DNA of 64,000 nucleotides from Knufia peltigerae (lineage: Eukaryota > Ascomycota > Eurotiomycetes > Chaetothyriales > Trichomeriaceae), in contig JAPDRN010000022.1 of NCBI GenBank assembly GCA_030247855.1, positions 297,860 to 361,859 on the forward strand, in the 5' to 3' direction. Every line of letters starts with the position of its first letter. Position 1 is the first letter of the stretch. A program made the position numbers and the translations under genes. The notes under the pieces are model-generated. The model was given only the letters and a program-made list of their open reading frames with translations. It made no database searches and had not been told where the DNA came from. This document shows, in pieces, positions 33,044 through 44,431 of the stretch.

Positions 33044-35075
33044 ATGGGCTCCCAAAAGATTCTTCCACAAGAGGGGCAGAGAAATATTCTGATCACATCT
33101 GCTTTACCCTACGTGAACAATGTAAGTCTTCTGCGACAGAGTGAGACGCTTTCACTGACATTCGCCGAAGGTACCGCATCTCGGAAACATCGTGGGTAGC
33201 GTGCTCAGTGCCGATGTCTTTTCCAGATACAACAAAGCCCGCGGACGACCGACCCTTTTCGTATGCGGAACCGATGAATACGGCACAGCTACAGAAACGA
33301 AGGCTTTAGAAGAAGGTGTTACTCCAGAAGAATTGTGTGCGAAGTACAACAAGATTCATACCGAGATATACGAATGGTTTGAGCTGGGCTTTGACATCTT
33401 TGGCCGAACGCCAACCAAACAGCACACAGAAATCGCTCAGGATATCTTCTTGAAGCTTCACGCCAACGGCCATCTCACTGAGCATATCAACAGCCAGCCT
33501 TTCTGCGAGAAACATGGCAAGTTTTTGGCAGATCGCTTCGTCGAAGGCACTTGCCCGAAATGCGGTTACGATGACGCCCGCGGAGATCAATGTGACAAGT
33601 GTGGTAACCTGCTTGACCCTCTTGACCTTATCAACCCCCGCTGCAAGTTAGATGGTGCGACTCCTGTAACAAAAGAGACCAAACACACATATCTCCGATT
33701 AGACGAATTGCAACCAAAAATTGAAGAGTGGTCGAAGAACTCCATTGAAAAGGGTGCATGGTCAAGAAGTGCGAGAATAATCACTGAATCATGGCTAAAG
33801 CAAGGCCTCAAAGAAAGAGGCATTACTCGGGATCTGGCCTGGGGTGTCCCAGTACCACTGCCAGGCTACGAACACAAAGTGTTATATGTGTGGTTCGAGG
33901 CTTGCATAGGCTATCCATCCATAACGGCGAACTACACCGAAGAATGGCAAAAATGGTGGAAGAATCCCGAGAACGTACAGCTTTATCAATTCATGGGCAA
34001 GGACAATGTTCCCTTCCATTCGGTCATTTTCCCTGGATGCCAGATGGGCACGCGCGAGCAATGGACCCAGTTACATCATCTTTCCTCGACGGAATACCTC
34101 AATTACGAGAATGGAAAATTCAGCAAGAGCCGCGGAATTGGTGTTTTCGGAAACAATGCAAGAGAGACTGGAGTACCTGCAGATGTTTGGAGATATTACC
34201 TACTTAAGAACCGCCCAGAGTCCGGTGATACCCAATTCGAATGGCGGTCGTTCATCGATGGAAACAACTCAGAGCTTCTCGCCAAGCTGGGAAACTTTGT
34301 CAATCGAGTTATCAAGCTTGTTAACTCTCCCAAGGCTTACTCTGGTGTCCTGCCAGACTTTGATGCGCACAACCTACCGTCGTCATTCAAGCAGCACTTG
34401 GATGATGTCACAGATCTTGTGAAGCAGTATCTGACCGAAATGGAAGCCGTCCATCTTCGAAATGGTGTTCTGATTGCTATGAAAGTGGCGGAGGCAGGCA
34501 ATGGTCTCATTCAAGCACATAGACTTGACAACGCCCTGGTAGCCAGCGATCCCACACTAGCCGCAGCAGTAGTTGGCACCGTGATCAACCTGATCTATCT
34601 CTGCTCTGCCATCTTCGAACCTTATCTTCCGGCCACGTGTGCATCAATCCGCAAACAATTGAATGTCGACTTCCTGCAGATCCCGTCCGAACAGGACATT
34701 GAAGGCGGCTGGCTGCCAACATATATCAAACCTGGCCACAAAATCGGAAAAGCAGAGTACCTCTTCACAAAGATCGATGAAAAGAAGGCCGATGAGTGGC
34801 GAGAACATTTTGGTGGAAATCAAGCTGAACGGGAGAAAAAGAAAAAAGCAGAGGCCGAACTTGCCGCCAAGAAAGCCGCAGACAAAGAAAAGAAGAAGGC
34901 GAAGAAGGCTGCTCAGAAGACCACTAAAACTACAGGTGGTGAGGGTGTGGAAAGTTCCGCGAAAGGTGGTGCAGAAGGCAAAGAACGGATCAACAGTGCG
35001 CCTGGAATTGGTGAAGATGCAGCAGTCCAGAAAGTCGCGGACGGAGTCGCACAAATCACTCTGCCGTCGTCCTAG
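33044..35075 (+). CDS. MES1: Cytosolic methionyl-tRNA synthetase
   Basis: Class I aminoacyl-tRNA synthetase charging tRNA-Met. Exons are 33044-33121 and 33171-35075 (660 aa); the 49-nt intron falls between ALPYVNN and VPHLGN, so the HIGH-type signature PHLGN starts exon 2. The zinc knuckle in the connective domain has two Cys pairs (CPKCGYDDARGDQCDKCG). The KMSKS loop is KFSKSRG. The anticodon-binding helical domain follows. The C-terminus carries a Lys/Glu/Ala-rich segment (about residues 575-610: KKKKAEAELAAKKAADKEKK) that probably binds tRNA nonspecifically. There is no N-terminal GST-like Arc1-binding domain as in S. cerevisiae, and no presequence, so it is the cytosolic enzyme. Confidence 0.96.
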
Positions 35076-35610
35076 ACTATTCTAATGTTGACCATCGACG
35101 CTCGGTTTGTGGGAATCTTTGAACCAAAAGTGTCGATCTACCACGCGACGGAAGATACTGGATGGCGGGAGAATGATGAACGTGTATACTCGGCCCTCAA
35201 CGGCTATGTTCCATTTGCATCGGTCAAAGGCTGGTGCCTCGTGGCCACTGAGGTTAAAGCAAAAGCTGAACCAAGAGTCAAAGATACTCGGATTTGGGCA
35301 GCAATACACACGTAGAGCATAGAGCATCTAAATGTTGAGACGATGAAGACTTCTTGTTCGAGTGCTTGAATGTTATTTATTGCTCTGCCGTAGTACGTTG
35401 TGGCATATTTACTCCGCCGCAATTATCGGCCCTTCTGTAAGTCGAATTTCGAAGTGAACCGCGTTAAAATCATCGCGTCCGCCTTCGACATTAGCTGCCT
35501 GTCTACTGTCCCTTGGCCGCGCTCGAGAAGAGAACTCCCTCCAAAGCCAATTCCCGAGCGACAGAATCGTACCATAGAGGTTCGTCTGAAGTCGATAGAC
35601 CTCTGGAACC
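35076..35610. other. Intergenic MES1 / RAE1
   Basis: 535 bp. A 76-codon open frame at 35085-35315 lacks recognised features and most likely lies in the 3' UTR. Confidence 0.5.
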
Positions 35611-36752
35611 ATGTCAGGCCTCTTTGGTGCCGCGGCCACAACAACTGCTCCGTCCAGCACAACCGGAGACGTCTCGAAAGATGTCGCTCTTGTACAACCT
35701 CCTGAAGACAGTATATCTGATCTTCAATTCTCTCCACAAGGCGACTTCCTAGCCGTATCATCATGGGACAAGAAGGTGCGAATATACCAGGTCAACGAGC
35801 AAGGGCAAAGCGAAGGGAAAGCCGCAATGGATTTCGATGCGCCAGTACTCAACTGCGCCTGGTCTGAGGTAAGTCGTACAGACCTAAGATCGCACAAGTC
35901 TCCTACTAAACAAGCATACAGGACGGTCAGAAAGTGGCAGGCTGCGGTGCCGACAAGACGTTTCGACTCCTTGACTTGGGCTCGGGCAACATGACCCCTC
36001 AGACTCTCGTTGCGCACGAACAACCCATACGCTCCTGTTGCTTCGCCACCATCAACAATTCGCCTATTCTTGTTACTGGCTCCTGGGACAAGACAGTGAA
36101 ATACTGGGACTTCAGATCACAAAATCCCGTCGCAACACTACAATGTCAAGAGCGAGTCTACACGATGGACGTCAAGAACAAGTTATTGGTCATCGGGACT
36201 GCAGACAGATACATCAACATCGTCGACCTCAACTCCCCCGAGAAATTCTACAAATCGATGCAATCACCGTTGAAATTTCAGACGCGGGTCGTGAGCTGCT
36301 TCACGGATGCTACTGGCTTCGCTGTTGGCAGTATCGAGGGCCGCTGTGCGATTCAATACGTGGAGGAGAAGGATGCCTCGAATAATTTCAGCTTTAAATG
36401 TCACAGAGACAACCCGAATGCGACCGGACCCAACCGCGACGTTGCCAATGTATACGCTGTGAATGCCATCTCGTTCCACCCTGTTCACGGAACCTTCTCG
36501 ACGGCCGGCAGTGACGGTACGTTCCACTTCTGGGACGGTAACGCGAAGCACAGATTGAAAGGATACCCGAACGTCGGAGCACCCATCACGGCAACGGCAT
36601 TCAATAGGCAAGGCAGTGTATTCGCGTATGCGGTATGTTACGACTGGAGCCAAGGATATCAGAAAAACACGCAACAGATGCCGTGCAAGATTATGCTACA
36701 CGGTGTCCAGCCAGATGAGGTCAAGCCGAGACCGGGCGGCAAGAAACGATAG
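35611..36752 (+). CDS. RAE1: mRNA export factor Rae1/Gle2 (WD40)
   Basis: Seven-bladed WD40 protein of the nuclear pore that binds the GLEBS motif of Nup98/Nup116 and works in mRNA export and mitotic checkpoint. Exons are 35611-35868 and 35922-36752 (362 aa) with a 53-nt intron. The N-terminus MSGLFGAAATTTAPSSTTGD is the usual unstructured start. Blades include DSISDLQFSPQGDFLAVSSW, SPILVTGSWDKTVKYWDFRS, LVIGTADRYINIVDLNSPEK and the long FAVGSIEGRCAIQYVEEKDA insert. Near the end HGTFSTAGSDGTFHFWDGNA and YDWSQGYQKN are strongly diagnostic. The C-terminus is basic (KPRPGGKKR). Confidence 0.95.
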
Positions 36753-37868
36753 ACTCGTGAGGGAGAAACTTTACGCAACGGCAAGGGGACGAAGGCACAT
36801 GGCGGGCATGGTCATGAAATCATGGGTCGGAGAACGTCGAGGTGATACAGTCACTCCGACAATGCACGTGTGTCATTTCTACTAAGCATGGACATCGCTT
36901 CCGACTTGAAGTGTGGTGCAATACTGCACTTTTAAAAGAACTTTGATACATTTTTACCCGGATTGGCTCTGTGGCACTTATGCCTGGATATGAGAGGAAT
37001 GAGCACTGAGTTCGAAGATGAGATGATCAACTTGAGGGCTGAAATGATCATCGCAGTCATGAAGAAGACGTCTCGTCCCGAAAAGACACAAGAGTGGAAG
37101 TCTATTATTACGAAGCTGGTCCGTCCCAGCGATAGTTGTTGTATGCGCTTTGGACCGGGCATTGTAAAACTTCATACGGAGTACCTAAGTTACCCATAGG
37201 GGCTTGGTCAAAAAAAAGCCAACAGTGAGAATGAAATAATGATACCCTTGAATCACTTCCCCCGAGTCATGACCGTCAAGAACAAGTAACAGCTTATCAT
37301 TAGATATCCGTTAGTGAGGCCACGATGACGGAACCAATACGCTTGGAAGAGGGGATATCATGTACAAAAAGTCATACTTCTATAAGCTGCGAAGAAAAAG
37401 AAACTACCTAGAATAGTGTGAAGGAACCTGATGCTGATGGGAATGAAAAATGGAAAGAAGAAAATAAGAAAAGTTCAAAGACGTGTCCCCGAGCCCAAGC
37501 TATGTCGTCGTCGTCGTTGTTGATGCGCTGCCAATAATAGTCAATGTTTCGCTTCGTCAGGCTGAAAAAGGAAAAGTACGGAGTACAGTATAGAGCTTGC
37601 TCATTGTGCATAACGCCATCCATCCCTTGTTGTGCCCAAATTTTTCCTTCCCCCGCGCTCGAATGCCTGTTTGTTCCGCCTTTGTTTCGTATCACATGTT
37701 TTTTTTTCTCGGTTGCTTGATCTTACATAGGTAGGCCTCGAAGAGCTTGTTTACCTTACCTAGGCAGGTTATCCCCTCCCGTGTCCCGTTCCTATCCTTC
37801 CTCGCCGCAAGAGAGACGTTACGTGCTGTATCGGCTGCCTTTCTCTTTCTTGTACCAGGAAGGGAATA
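36753..37868. other. Convergent intergenic region RAE1 / Kelch-BTB
   Basis: 1.1 kb without a supported gene. It contains TACGGAGTA at 37175-37183 and 37577-37585 and a CCTAGG palindrome at about 37759. A 78-codon open frame at 36963-37199 is not convincing. Confidence 0.5.
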
Positions 37869-40082
37869 CTAGTTCATATCCATTCCGTCTTCGTCGTCTC
37901 CCTCGGTCTCGTCAGCCGTTTCGCTCGGGCGGTGGCTTCTTCGCCGATGTCTGTAGCTACCGCCGGCGCCAAACCCGTCGACGCAGACGTCGTCGAGTTC
38001 TTCACCACCAACAACTCTCCCCTCGGTGTCCACGACCTCACACAGTTCCATCAGACTCTGACGGCTGAGACTCCTGAAGCCTTCGGTGCGGACGACGCGG
38101 CCCCAGTTCATCAGGCAGAAGCGGGCCGCCCGAGCCTTGAGCCATTCTTCTTCGGTGCGTCCGGCGCGTTCCCAAATCACGGCGGCGTGTTCAATGTCGA
38201 TCTCGCGCGAGAGTCGATTGACACACAAGAGACGCAACTTGGGCATGTCGTACAGGTTGGCCATGACGAGCATGCCCGCCACGTCGGTGAGGTCGCGACA
38301 GAATTCGGCGTGTGGGGCGATGCTGTCGGTGTACAAGTAGTATAGGAATGCCCGAACGACGGAATAAGGCTCGGGTATGTGCAGACGTGAGGTCTGATAT
38401 TCGACCATTTTCGACGCGTAGAGGCGTCTGAAGTGGGGCCAGCGGGCTTGAAGGATCATCTTGTGGACAAAAATCGGGTGAGAAACATTGCTGTTGTCAG
38501 ACACGAGCATTTGACTGCTAGTCGAATTGAGTGAGAACCTGCCCTGGGACCCGCTCTCGGAGACGTCATCGTCGTCAGTTGATTCAATGTTGGCCGTGAT
38601 TACGAAGTCACTCATACTGGTCTCTGGAGGCTGGTCGAAGATGGCGGCGAAATCAGAGCCGAGGCCTGTTCCTCCGCCTAGGGAACTAGCGTGGACGGTC
38701 GGACGTTCAGAGGCAAGAATACGGTTCTGCTCGGATGAGAGAGTGCCGTCTTGCGTGCCCAGAAGACCGTATCTCTTGAGGTCCACAGCGAGGACCTCGC
38801 TCAGTTGAAGTTCTTGCCCTATAGCAGACGCGTCTTCGGTGGTAGATCCAAGAAGCCAGACTTTGGTCCCATCCTCGTTGATGGTGCAATAGTGCCATTT
38901 GTAATTTGGTTGGAACAACTCGGGACCTTCGACGAGGCGTTGCCATCTTAGCGAGTCCAGCTCCAGAGAAGACAAGTTACATTCACTGTGCCGTATCGTG
39001 GACGATGGTGTTACAAAGTCCAACAACGTTCCGGATGAGCACACATGGAAGTGTGTCCCGGATGACTGTAGCGGCACATGGGGTCCTGACACGAATTTGA
39101 GCGACGATATCGCGCCAGGCGCTGTAGGTTTCTCTCTACGAGACGAACGGATGTGAACGCTGCCCGAGTTTGCTGTGTATGTATCGACACGATCGGCTCT
39201 GTTTGGATGCAAGAAAGGATCCGATCGAGAGCCTGGAAGTCGTCCCATGGTGGAATAATGTTTTCCGGAACCAGAAAGGGCAGGGCTCCCCTTGAGATCC
39301 AACCACCATATTTCAGATGGACGTTCCATGTCTGCGCCGAGGCCGCCCAACACCCATAGTCTGCCACCCCAGATCCAGGCACTGTGATCAAATCGCTGGA
39401 CAAAGCTCCAGGTCTTAGACCATGTCCATGTTTTCAGGTCAAGGTAGCAGATGTCGTCGAGGATGTAATTAGCTTCGCCTGTCAGACCACCGATGACGAA
39501 TAATTTATCTTCGTAGACGACCGCTGCGTGGCGAGCGCGACCCTTGGGAATAGGCCCCTGAACTTCTGGTTGAGTCCAGTGATGGTCTTTGAGGTTTAGA
39601 ATCACAACGTCGGACAAATACTCTCGATGTTCGTTCTCTCCGCCGTAGACAAGAAGTTTGTCACCTTGGTATAACGAGGCTGAATGGCCCATGCGAACTC
39701 CCGGAATATCTCCATAATTGTCGACTAGCGCCCAATTTAGCGTCTTCAGGTTCAGCCTCAGCACGTGATTGTACACTTCGTCTGTGAACTGGTCGAAGCC
39801 TCCAAAGGCGTAGATCTGCTCGTTACCACAGTATGTCACAGATGCGTTGACTAGACAAGCCGGCTTCTGGCCCGTTGTCTTGACAATTTTCGGTTTCGAG
39901 CCATCCTTTGATGACAGAGCATTCTTGGCGGGGCTGGTAGGCATCAGGTATGTGGATCCTGTCGGTGTGTTGCAACCAGAGACCGTCCTAGAAGTCGAGG
40001 CGATGCTGTTAAAGAAACTCGTAGTTGCGGGTATCGGCGTTGGTTGGAAAATATGAGGTTGTGGCGTTGATGGTTGTGCCAT
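37869..40082 (-). CDS. Kelch-repeat and BTB protein, Ral2-like
   Basis: Single-exon protein of 737 aa. An N-terminal Kelch propeller covers about residues 70-270, with repeats such as QIYAFGGFDQFTDEVYNHVL, KLLVYGGENEHREYLSDVVI, KLFVIGGLTGEANYILDDIC and RLWVLGGLGADMERPSEIWW. A long disordered middle region follows, then a C-terminal BTB domain broken by an acidic insert (SDFVITANIESTDDDDVSES ... HPIFVHKMILQARWPHFRRL ... VVRAFLYYLYTDS) with a BACK-like helical tail. This order matches S. pombe Ral2, a positive regulator of Ras signalling and mating; that link is inference. The first ATG in frame is at 40082. The end is acidic (EGDDEDGMDMN). Confidence 0.85.
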   Translation of the reverse strand: MAQPSTPQPHIFQPTPIPATTSFFNSIASTSRTVSGCNTPTGSTYLMPTSPAKNALSSKDGSKPKIVKTTGQKPACLVNASVTYCGNEQIYAFGGFDQFTDEVYNHVLRLNLKTLNWALVDNYGDIPGVRMGHSASLYQGDKLLVYGGENEHREYLSDVVILNLKDHHWTQPEVQGPIPKGRARHAAVVYEDKLFVIGGLTGEANYILDDICYLDLKTWTWSKTWSFVQRFDHSAWIWGGRLWVLGGLGADMERPSEIWWLDLKGSPALSGSGKHYSTMGRLPGSRSDPFLHPNRADRVDTYTANSGSVHIRSSRREKPTAPGAISSLKFVSGPHVPLQSSGTHFHVCSSGTLLDFVTPSSTIRHSECNLSSLELDSLRWQRLVEGPELFQPNYKWHYCTINEDGTKVWLLGSTTEDASAIGQELQLSEVLAVDLKRYGLLGTQDGTLSSEQNRILASERPTVHASSLGGGTGLGSDFAAIFDQPPETSMSDFVITANIESTDDDDVSESGSQGRFSLNSTSSQMLVSDNSNVSHPIFVHKMILQARWPHFRRLYASKMVEYQTSRLHIPEPYSVVRAFLYYLYTDSIAPHAEFCRDLTDVAGMLVMANLYDMPKLRLLCVNRLSREIDIEHAAVIWERAGRTEEEWLKARAARFCLMNWGRVVRTEGFRSLSRQSLMELCEVVDTEGRVVGGEELDDVCVDGFGAGGSYRHRRRSHRPSETADETEGDDEDGMDMN

Positions 40083-40872
40083 TATAAGCAAGCAGGGGAG
40101 TCAGGAGTGGCTGCAACCCAAGCACGTTGAGAAATTGGCCACGCACCCAGCAAAGTTATCAAGAGAGGGCCAGGTGTCAAGCCATGAACATCGTACCCGT
40201 GTGTCAGCAATTTGAGAGACTTCCGAGCATGTAGTCTGCGTTCAGAAATGGTGCCCTTGATGAACGGAGAAAATGAAAGTCTGGAGGACAGATGAAGTTG
40301 AGTTTCGGATCGGGGAGAATAATTATCCGAGACACCTGACCGCACTAAGGTCCAAAGGGAATGATGACATAATTAGCCGTCTCCACACGTGGTTGCCCTG
40401 CACAACTGACCGACAATATTTCAAGGCTTCAGTTTCATGCTCTGCTCTCTCTTCTCTTCTTCCTACCACATTCTCATCCACCTCCCACTACCACTACTTC
40501 TTCTACCACGCACATCATTGCTCGTGCATAGCATACAGTCCATTAGATCACACTTGCATCCGCTAGATTTGATCGCTCTCCGACTGCATCGCCTTGCCGT
40601 GCAACGCTCGGTTATTCAATCATCCAACAATTACAGAGACACAACAGAGACATACTAACCAACACAACGACAATAGCGTCTCAGGATCCATTCAGTTGAG
40701 AATCTTGAGATATCACTGAATTGCTGGACCCAAGCACGGACTTCCACGACAAGATCTGGTTGCTTAATCGACACCATTACTAACCGCCGAAACATCACTT
40801 TGATATTCGGTACTACAGGGACTTCGATCGAAACATTAAGTTGTCCATTCGATCATTAATCACACAGTCATC
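40083..40872. promoter_or_regulatory. Divergent promoter, Kelch-BTB / CDC20
   Basis: 790 bp between two divergent ATGs. The Cdc20 side is rich in CT tracts, suggesting a long 5' UTR. No cell-cycle element was confirmed. Confidence 0.45.
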
Positions 40873-42764
40873 ATGGCAACATCAGCTGTGTCAACTCCTC
40901 TGAAAAGCCATCATGGCATCTTCTCCACAAAGACTGCCGGCGGCAGAATGCCTCTCACACCATCACCGAGAAGTAGAACGACAAGCATGCCCCAGAATGT
41001 CTCTACCACCTCATCTCCTTCTACTCCTCTGCGAAAAGACCAATCAATCCACAAGTCAGATCCCTCCACCTTCTTCTCACGATCAATTTCACGATCAGTC
41101 TCCAAGTTTGCCTACGCCAACTCCCCCAAATCCAACATTGCCAGAACCAAACAGTCACCGAAGCAACTCGACCTTGGGGTCTCAGAGTGGACTTTGGCTG
41201 GCACTGGACCACACACTTCAACCCCATCGAGGGAGAAGTCAAGGAAAGAGACTGCGCTGAGATCAAGGACTGGGAAAACCACAATCAGACTCCCACACAA
41301 CACCGCGGACCGTTTCATCCCCAACCGTGGTGCCAGTGCAGGTCTTACCACAGCGGGCGCAGCCAAGCCTGACGAGAACACACGTCCGCGCTCTGCTGAC
41401 GGATCTGTCGTGCTCGCAAATGCTGCTAGTGCTTTTGACATCTCTGCTCGAGGAGCCGATGCAGACATCACAACCGCTCTTGAAGGCCTCGGCTTGGAGG
41501 ATGACAGCGCACCTTCGTATACTCGCTCGAACAAAGAGTCTACTGCCTACGAATCATCTCTGGCTTCTGCCTGCGGCATCTCTACCAGCCAGCGAATCCT
41601 GGAATTCAAGCCAGCTCCTCCCGAGTCATCCAAGCCTATTGACCTCCGATCACAGTACAACCGGCCATTGAAGCAGGCCAATGCTCAATCTGCGCAGTTC
41701 CGCAGACGCATCCAGTCTGCTCCCGAACGCGTGCTAGACGCCCCTGGCCTCGTTGATGACTACTATCTGAACTTGCTCGACTGGAGTGCCGGTAACCAAG
41801 TCGCTATTGGACTGGAACGCAATGTCTACGTCTGGTCTGCCGACAGTGGCACCGTGAGCTGCTTGTTGGAGACATCCCCAGACACATACATTAGCAGTGT
41901 GAAATGGTCTGGTGACGGCGCTTACGTCGGAGTGGGCCTCGGGACTGGGGAAGTACAGATCTGGGATGTCGAAGAGGGTACCAAGCTTCGAAGCATGTTC
42001 GGCCACGAAACCCGTGTCGGCGTGATGGGGTGGAACAAGCACACCCTGTCGACTGGCGCCCGCAGTGGACTCGTCTTCAACCACGACGTCCGTGTTGCTC
42101 AGCACAAGGTCGCTGAATTGGTCTCCCACACCTCCGAAGTGTGCGGCCTCGAATGGCGCTCCGATGGTGCTCAACTCGCGACTGGAGGCAATGACAACCT
42201 CGTTTCCATCTGGGATGCTCGGTCTCTCGCCGCTCCCAAGTTTGCCAAGAAGAACCACCGCGCCGCCGTCAAGGCTCTTAGCTGGTGCCCATGGCAATTG
42301 AATCTCTTGGCTACGGGAGGTGGCTCAAATGACCGCCACATCCACTTCTGGAACACCACGACCGGGGCTCGCGTCAACAGCATCGACACTGGATCGCAAG
42401 TGACGAGCTTGAAGTGGAGCAACCATTACCGTGAGCTGGTTAGCTCTGGCGGCTTCCCTGATAACTCATTGAGCATCTGGAGCTATCCTACCTTGGTCCG
42501 AAATGTGGAAATTCCTGCACATGAAACCCGGGTCCTCCACAGCTGCCTAAGCCCTGACGGACAGATGTTGGCTACAGCGGGTAAGTGATCAGACGTGGAA
42601 ATCCCCGATCTAAGCGAGACACACTAACACTTTCTGCAGCGGCTGATGAGAGCTTGAAGTTTTGGAAGGTATTCGAGCGGAAGGCGGGAGTGAGTGCTTC
42701 AGCCTCGAGAGAGGGCGGCGTTGGAAAGGGCGGAGCAATGGCAAAGCAGATGACCATTCGGTAA
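40873..42764 (+). CDS. CDC20: APC/C activator Cdc20/Fizzy
   Basis: WD40 activator that brings substrates to the anaphase-promoting complex. Exons are 40873-42580 and 42640-42764 (610 aa). The N-terminal 240 residues are Ser/Thr-rich (many SP/TP sites) and contain the C-box DRFIPNR in the NTADRFIPNRGAS context. The motif STSQRILEFKPAPPESSKPI precedes the propeller. The propeller begins APERVLDAPGLVDDYYLNLL and ends SPDGQMLATAAADESLKFWK, with the last blade completed by exon 2. The protein ends MTIR, the C-terminal IR tail that docks on Cdc27/APC3. The C-box, the NLLDWSAGNQVAIGLERNVY signature and the IR tail favour Cdc20 over Cdh1. Confidence 0.95.
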
Positions 42765-44431
42765 ATGCTGGCCCTTGACTCTACGGGCGACCGGTACTTG
42801 TCCTTTTCATGCAAGGTGTTGGGGTTGATTTGGGGGCCATACCTTGGGCCACGAACGACGATAATGATGAGGCTCTTCTTTTCTTACCTGGAAAGGACCA
42901 TGACATGGGTGTACTTTGCTCCATGATGAATCCGTGCTGTACGACTTTCTTCCTCGTTTGATTTTGCAGTGTGATGGATAGCAACACTCCACAAACTCTC
43001 TGGCTCGGATCTTGCAGAGTTAGCTAGCTGTTGATAGAGTATGTGAAGTTGCTTGAGCTGAACAAAAATAAAGGGCCCTAATTGTGTGCGATGGCTATTG
43101 TCATGATGTGGCATCTCAGCCCAGGCCCTGTCGGACCAACGAACGTTCAGTCCAAGTATAATGCGGCGCTTACTTGCAGCATGGCGAGAGAAGTGGGTGG
43201 GATCATTGGTGGGAGGAGTGGTTGATGGTGTTTAATGCCGCTGGCGATGGCTACTGTCGACGCTATTTCGTCTCGCTCATTCCTATTCGTATCTGCCCCT
43301 GGTCTGGTGTGTCTTCCAGCCGCACCCTCTTTTCCATCCCGGTCGGCGCGTAAATCTGTCCCAATGCCTGGCTAAGCTGCAGCCACCTTCTTTCAGCGGT
43401 CCTTGGGGCGAATCACATTCGTCAGAGCCTGGTGATCCTCTGCATGCAGCCTTCGCGCTGTCTATCACGGTCAAAGCTTTCAAGCCTCGACGGGCTCGTG
43501 GCAGACTGGGGTGTTTTTTTGATCGTCCCGTCTCCAAACTGCTGGTTCCCAAAATTCTCCGGGACGCTGAGCATCCAGCTGCCCCTCTCTCGATGCTCCC
43601 ACTTCCACCCTTTGCACCCAGTCTTCGTATCTCTTCACGGCATCGAAGGCGTTGACCACTCACATGGGCTCCTCGAGGCGCTGCTGCTCCTGAAACCGCC
43701 GGACTCACATGCCACTGAGCTTAGCATCACATCCCCTCGCAGGCTAGGCGCGGCGCGAGTCTGACTTTCGCGGGTTTCAAGCCTGACAAGCCCACACACT
43801 GTTGTCTCTCCGGAGTGCAGTCTCCCATGTATACTGATGTCGACAAGGTAGAACTATGAACGGCTACATGTGCCCTAGCGACGCACTGCGAGCCGAATCA
43901 GATGCTAGGCCATTGATACCCTAGCTCAACGACCATTTCCGTCCTTCACCTCTGAATATTAGGCCTCCACCGCGAAGTGTGTATCGTCGACCCTCCATCT
44001 TTCGAGCCTCTTCATTGATAGTTGTTTGGTCCATATCTTCCAATTACTTTCTACCACGTCCTTCATAGCTTCTGGCCAAAGCGCGCAGACATTGGAACGA
44101 TCCATCCTCTCACCTTGCCGACTTCCTTCTATCCAGGATATTGCACATGTTGGCCCCATCAACCTTGTCCGGCCACTCCAACATCGCTTCCTGTGCCAGC
44201 CGACTCGGCCACACGCGACCTCTGCGGTCGCCTCAACAAAGCCGTACTACTTGACTGGCGTCTGGTCGGGTCCGGTAGACAGACCATCTTGCAACTGAAC
44301 CATCTGCCTTGTGGTCTGAACAATCTTGCATCTGTCTTCCACGCGCGCGCAAACGAGTCCGTCTCTTTCGCCTGGGCGCAGTCAACCTTGTATTTCAGGT
44401 TGATTGTGCCGCAGGCCGAAAGAATTTGGAG
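42765..44431. other. Long intergenic / probable 5' UTR region
   Basis: 1.67 kb without a supported gene. A 141-codon minus-strand open frame at 43283-43708 is low-complexity and has no motifs. CT-rich stretches before 44432 suggest a long leader of the next gene. Confidence 0.45.

Noticed and set aside
35085..35315. 76-codon open frame right after the MetRS stop
   Set aside because: No motif or splice context; it most likely lies in the 3' UTR.
36963..37199. 78-codon open frame downstream of Rae1
   Set aside because: No recognised family; composition not clearly coding; position fits a 3' UTR.
43283..43708. 141-codon minus-strand open frame
   Set aside because: Arg/Gly/Ser-biased low-complexity reading with no motifs, in a G/C-rich stretch where long frames arise by chance.
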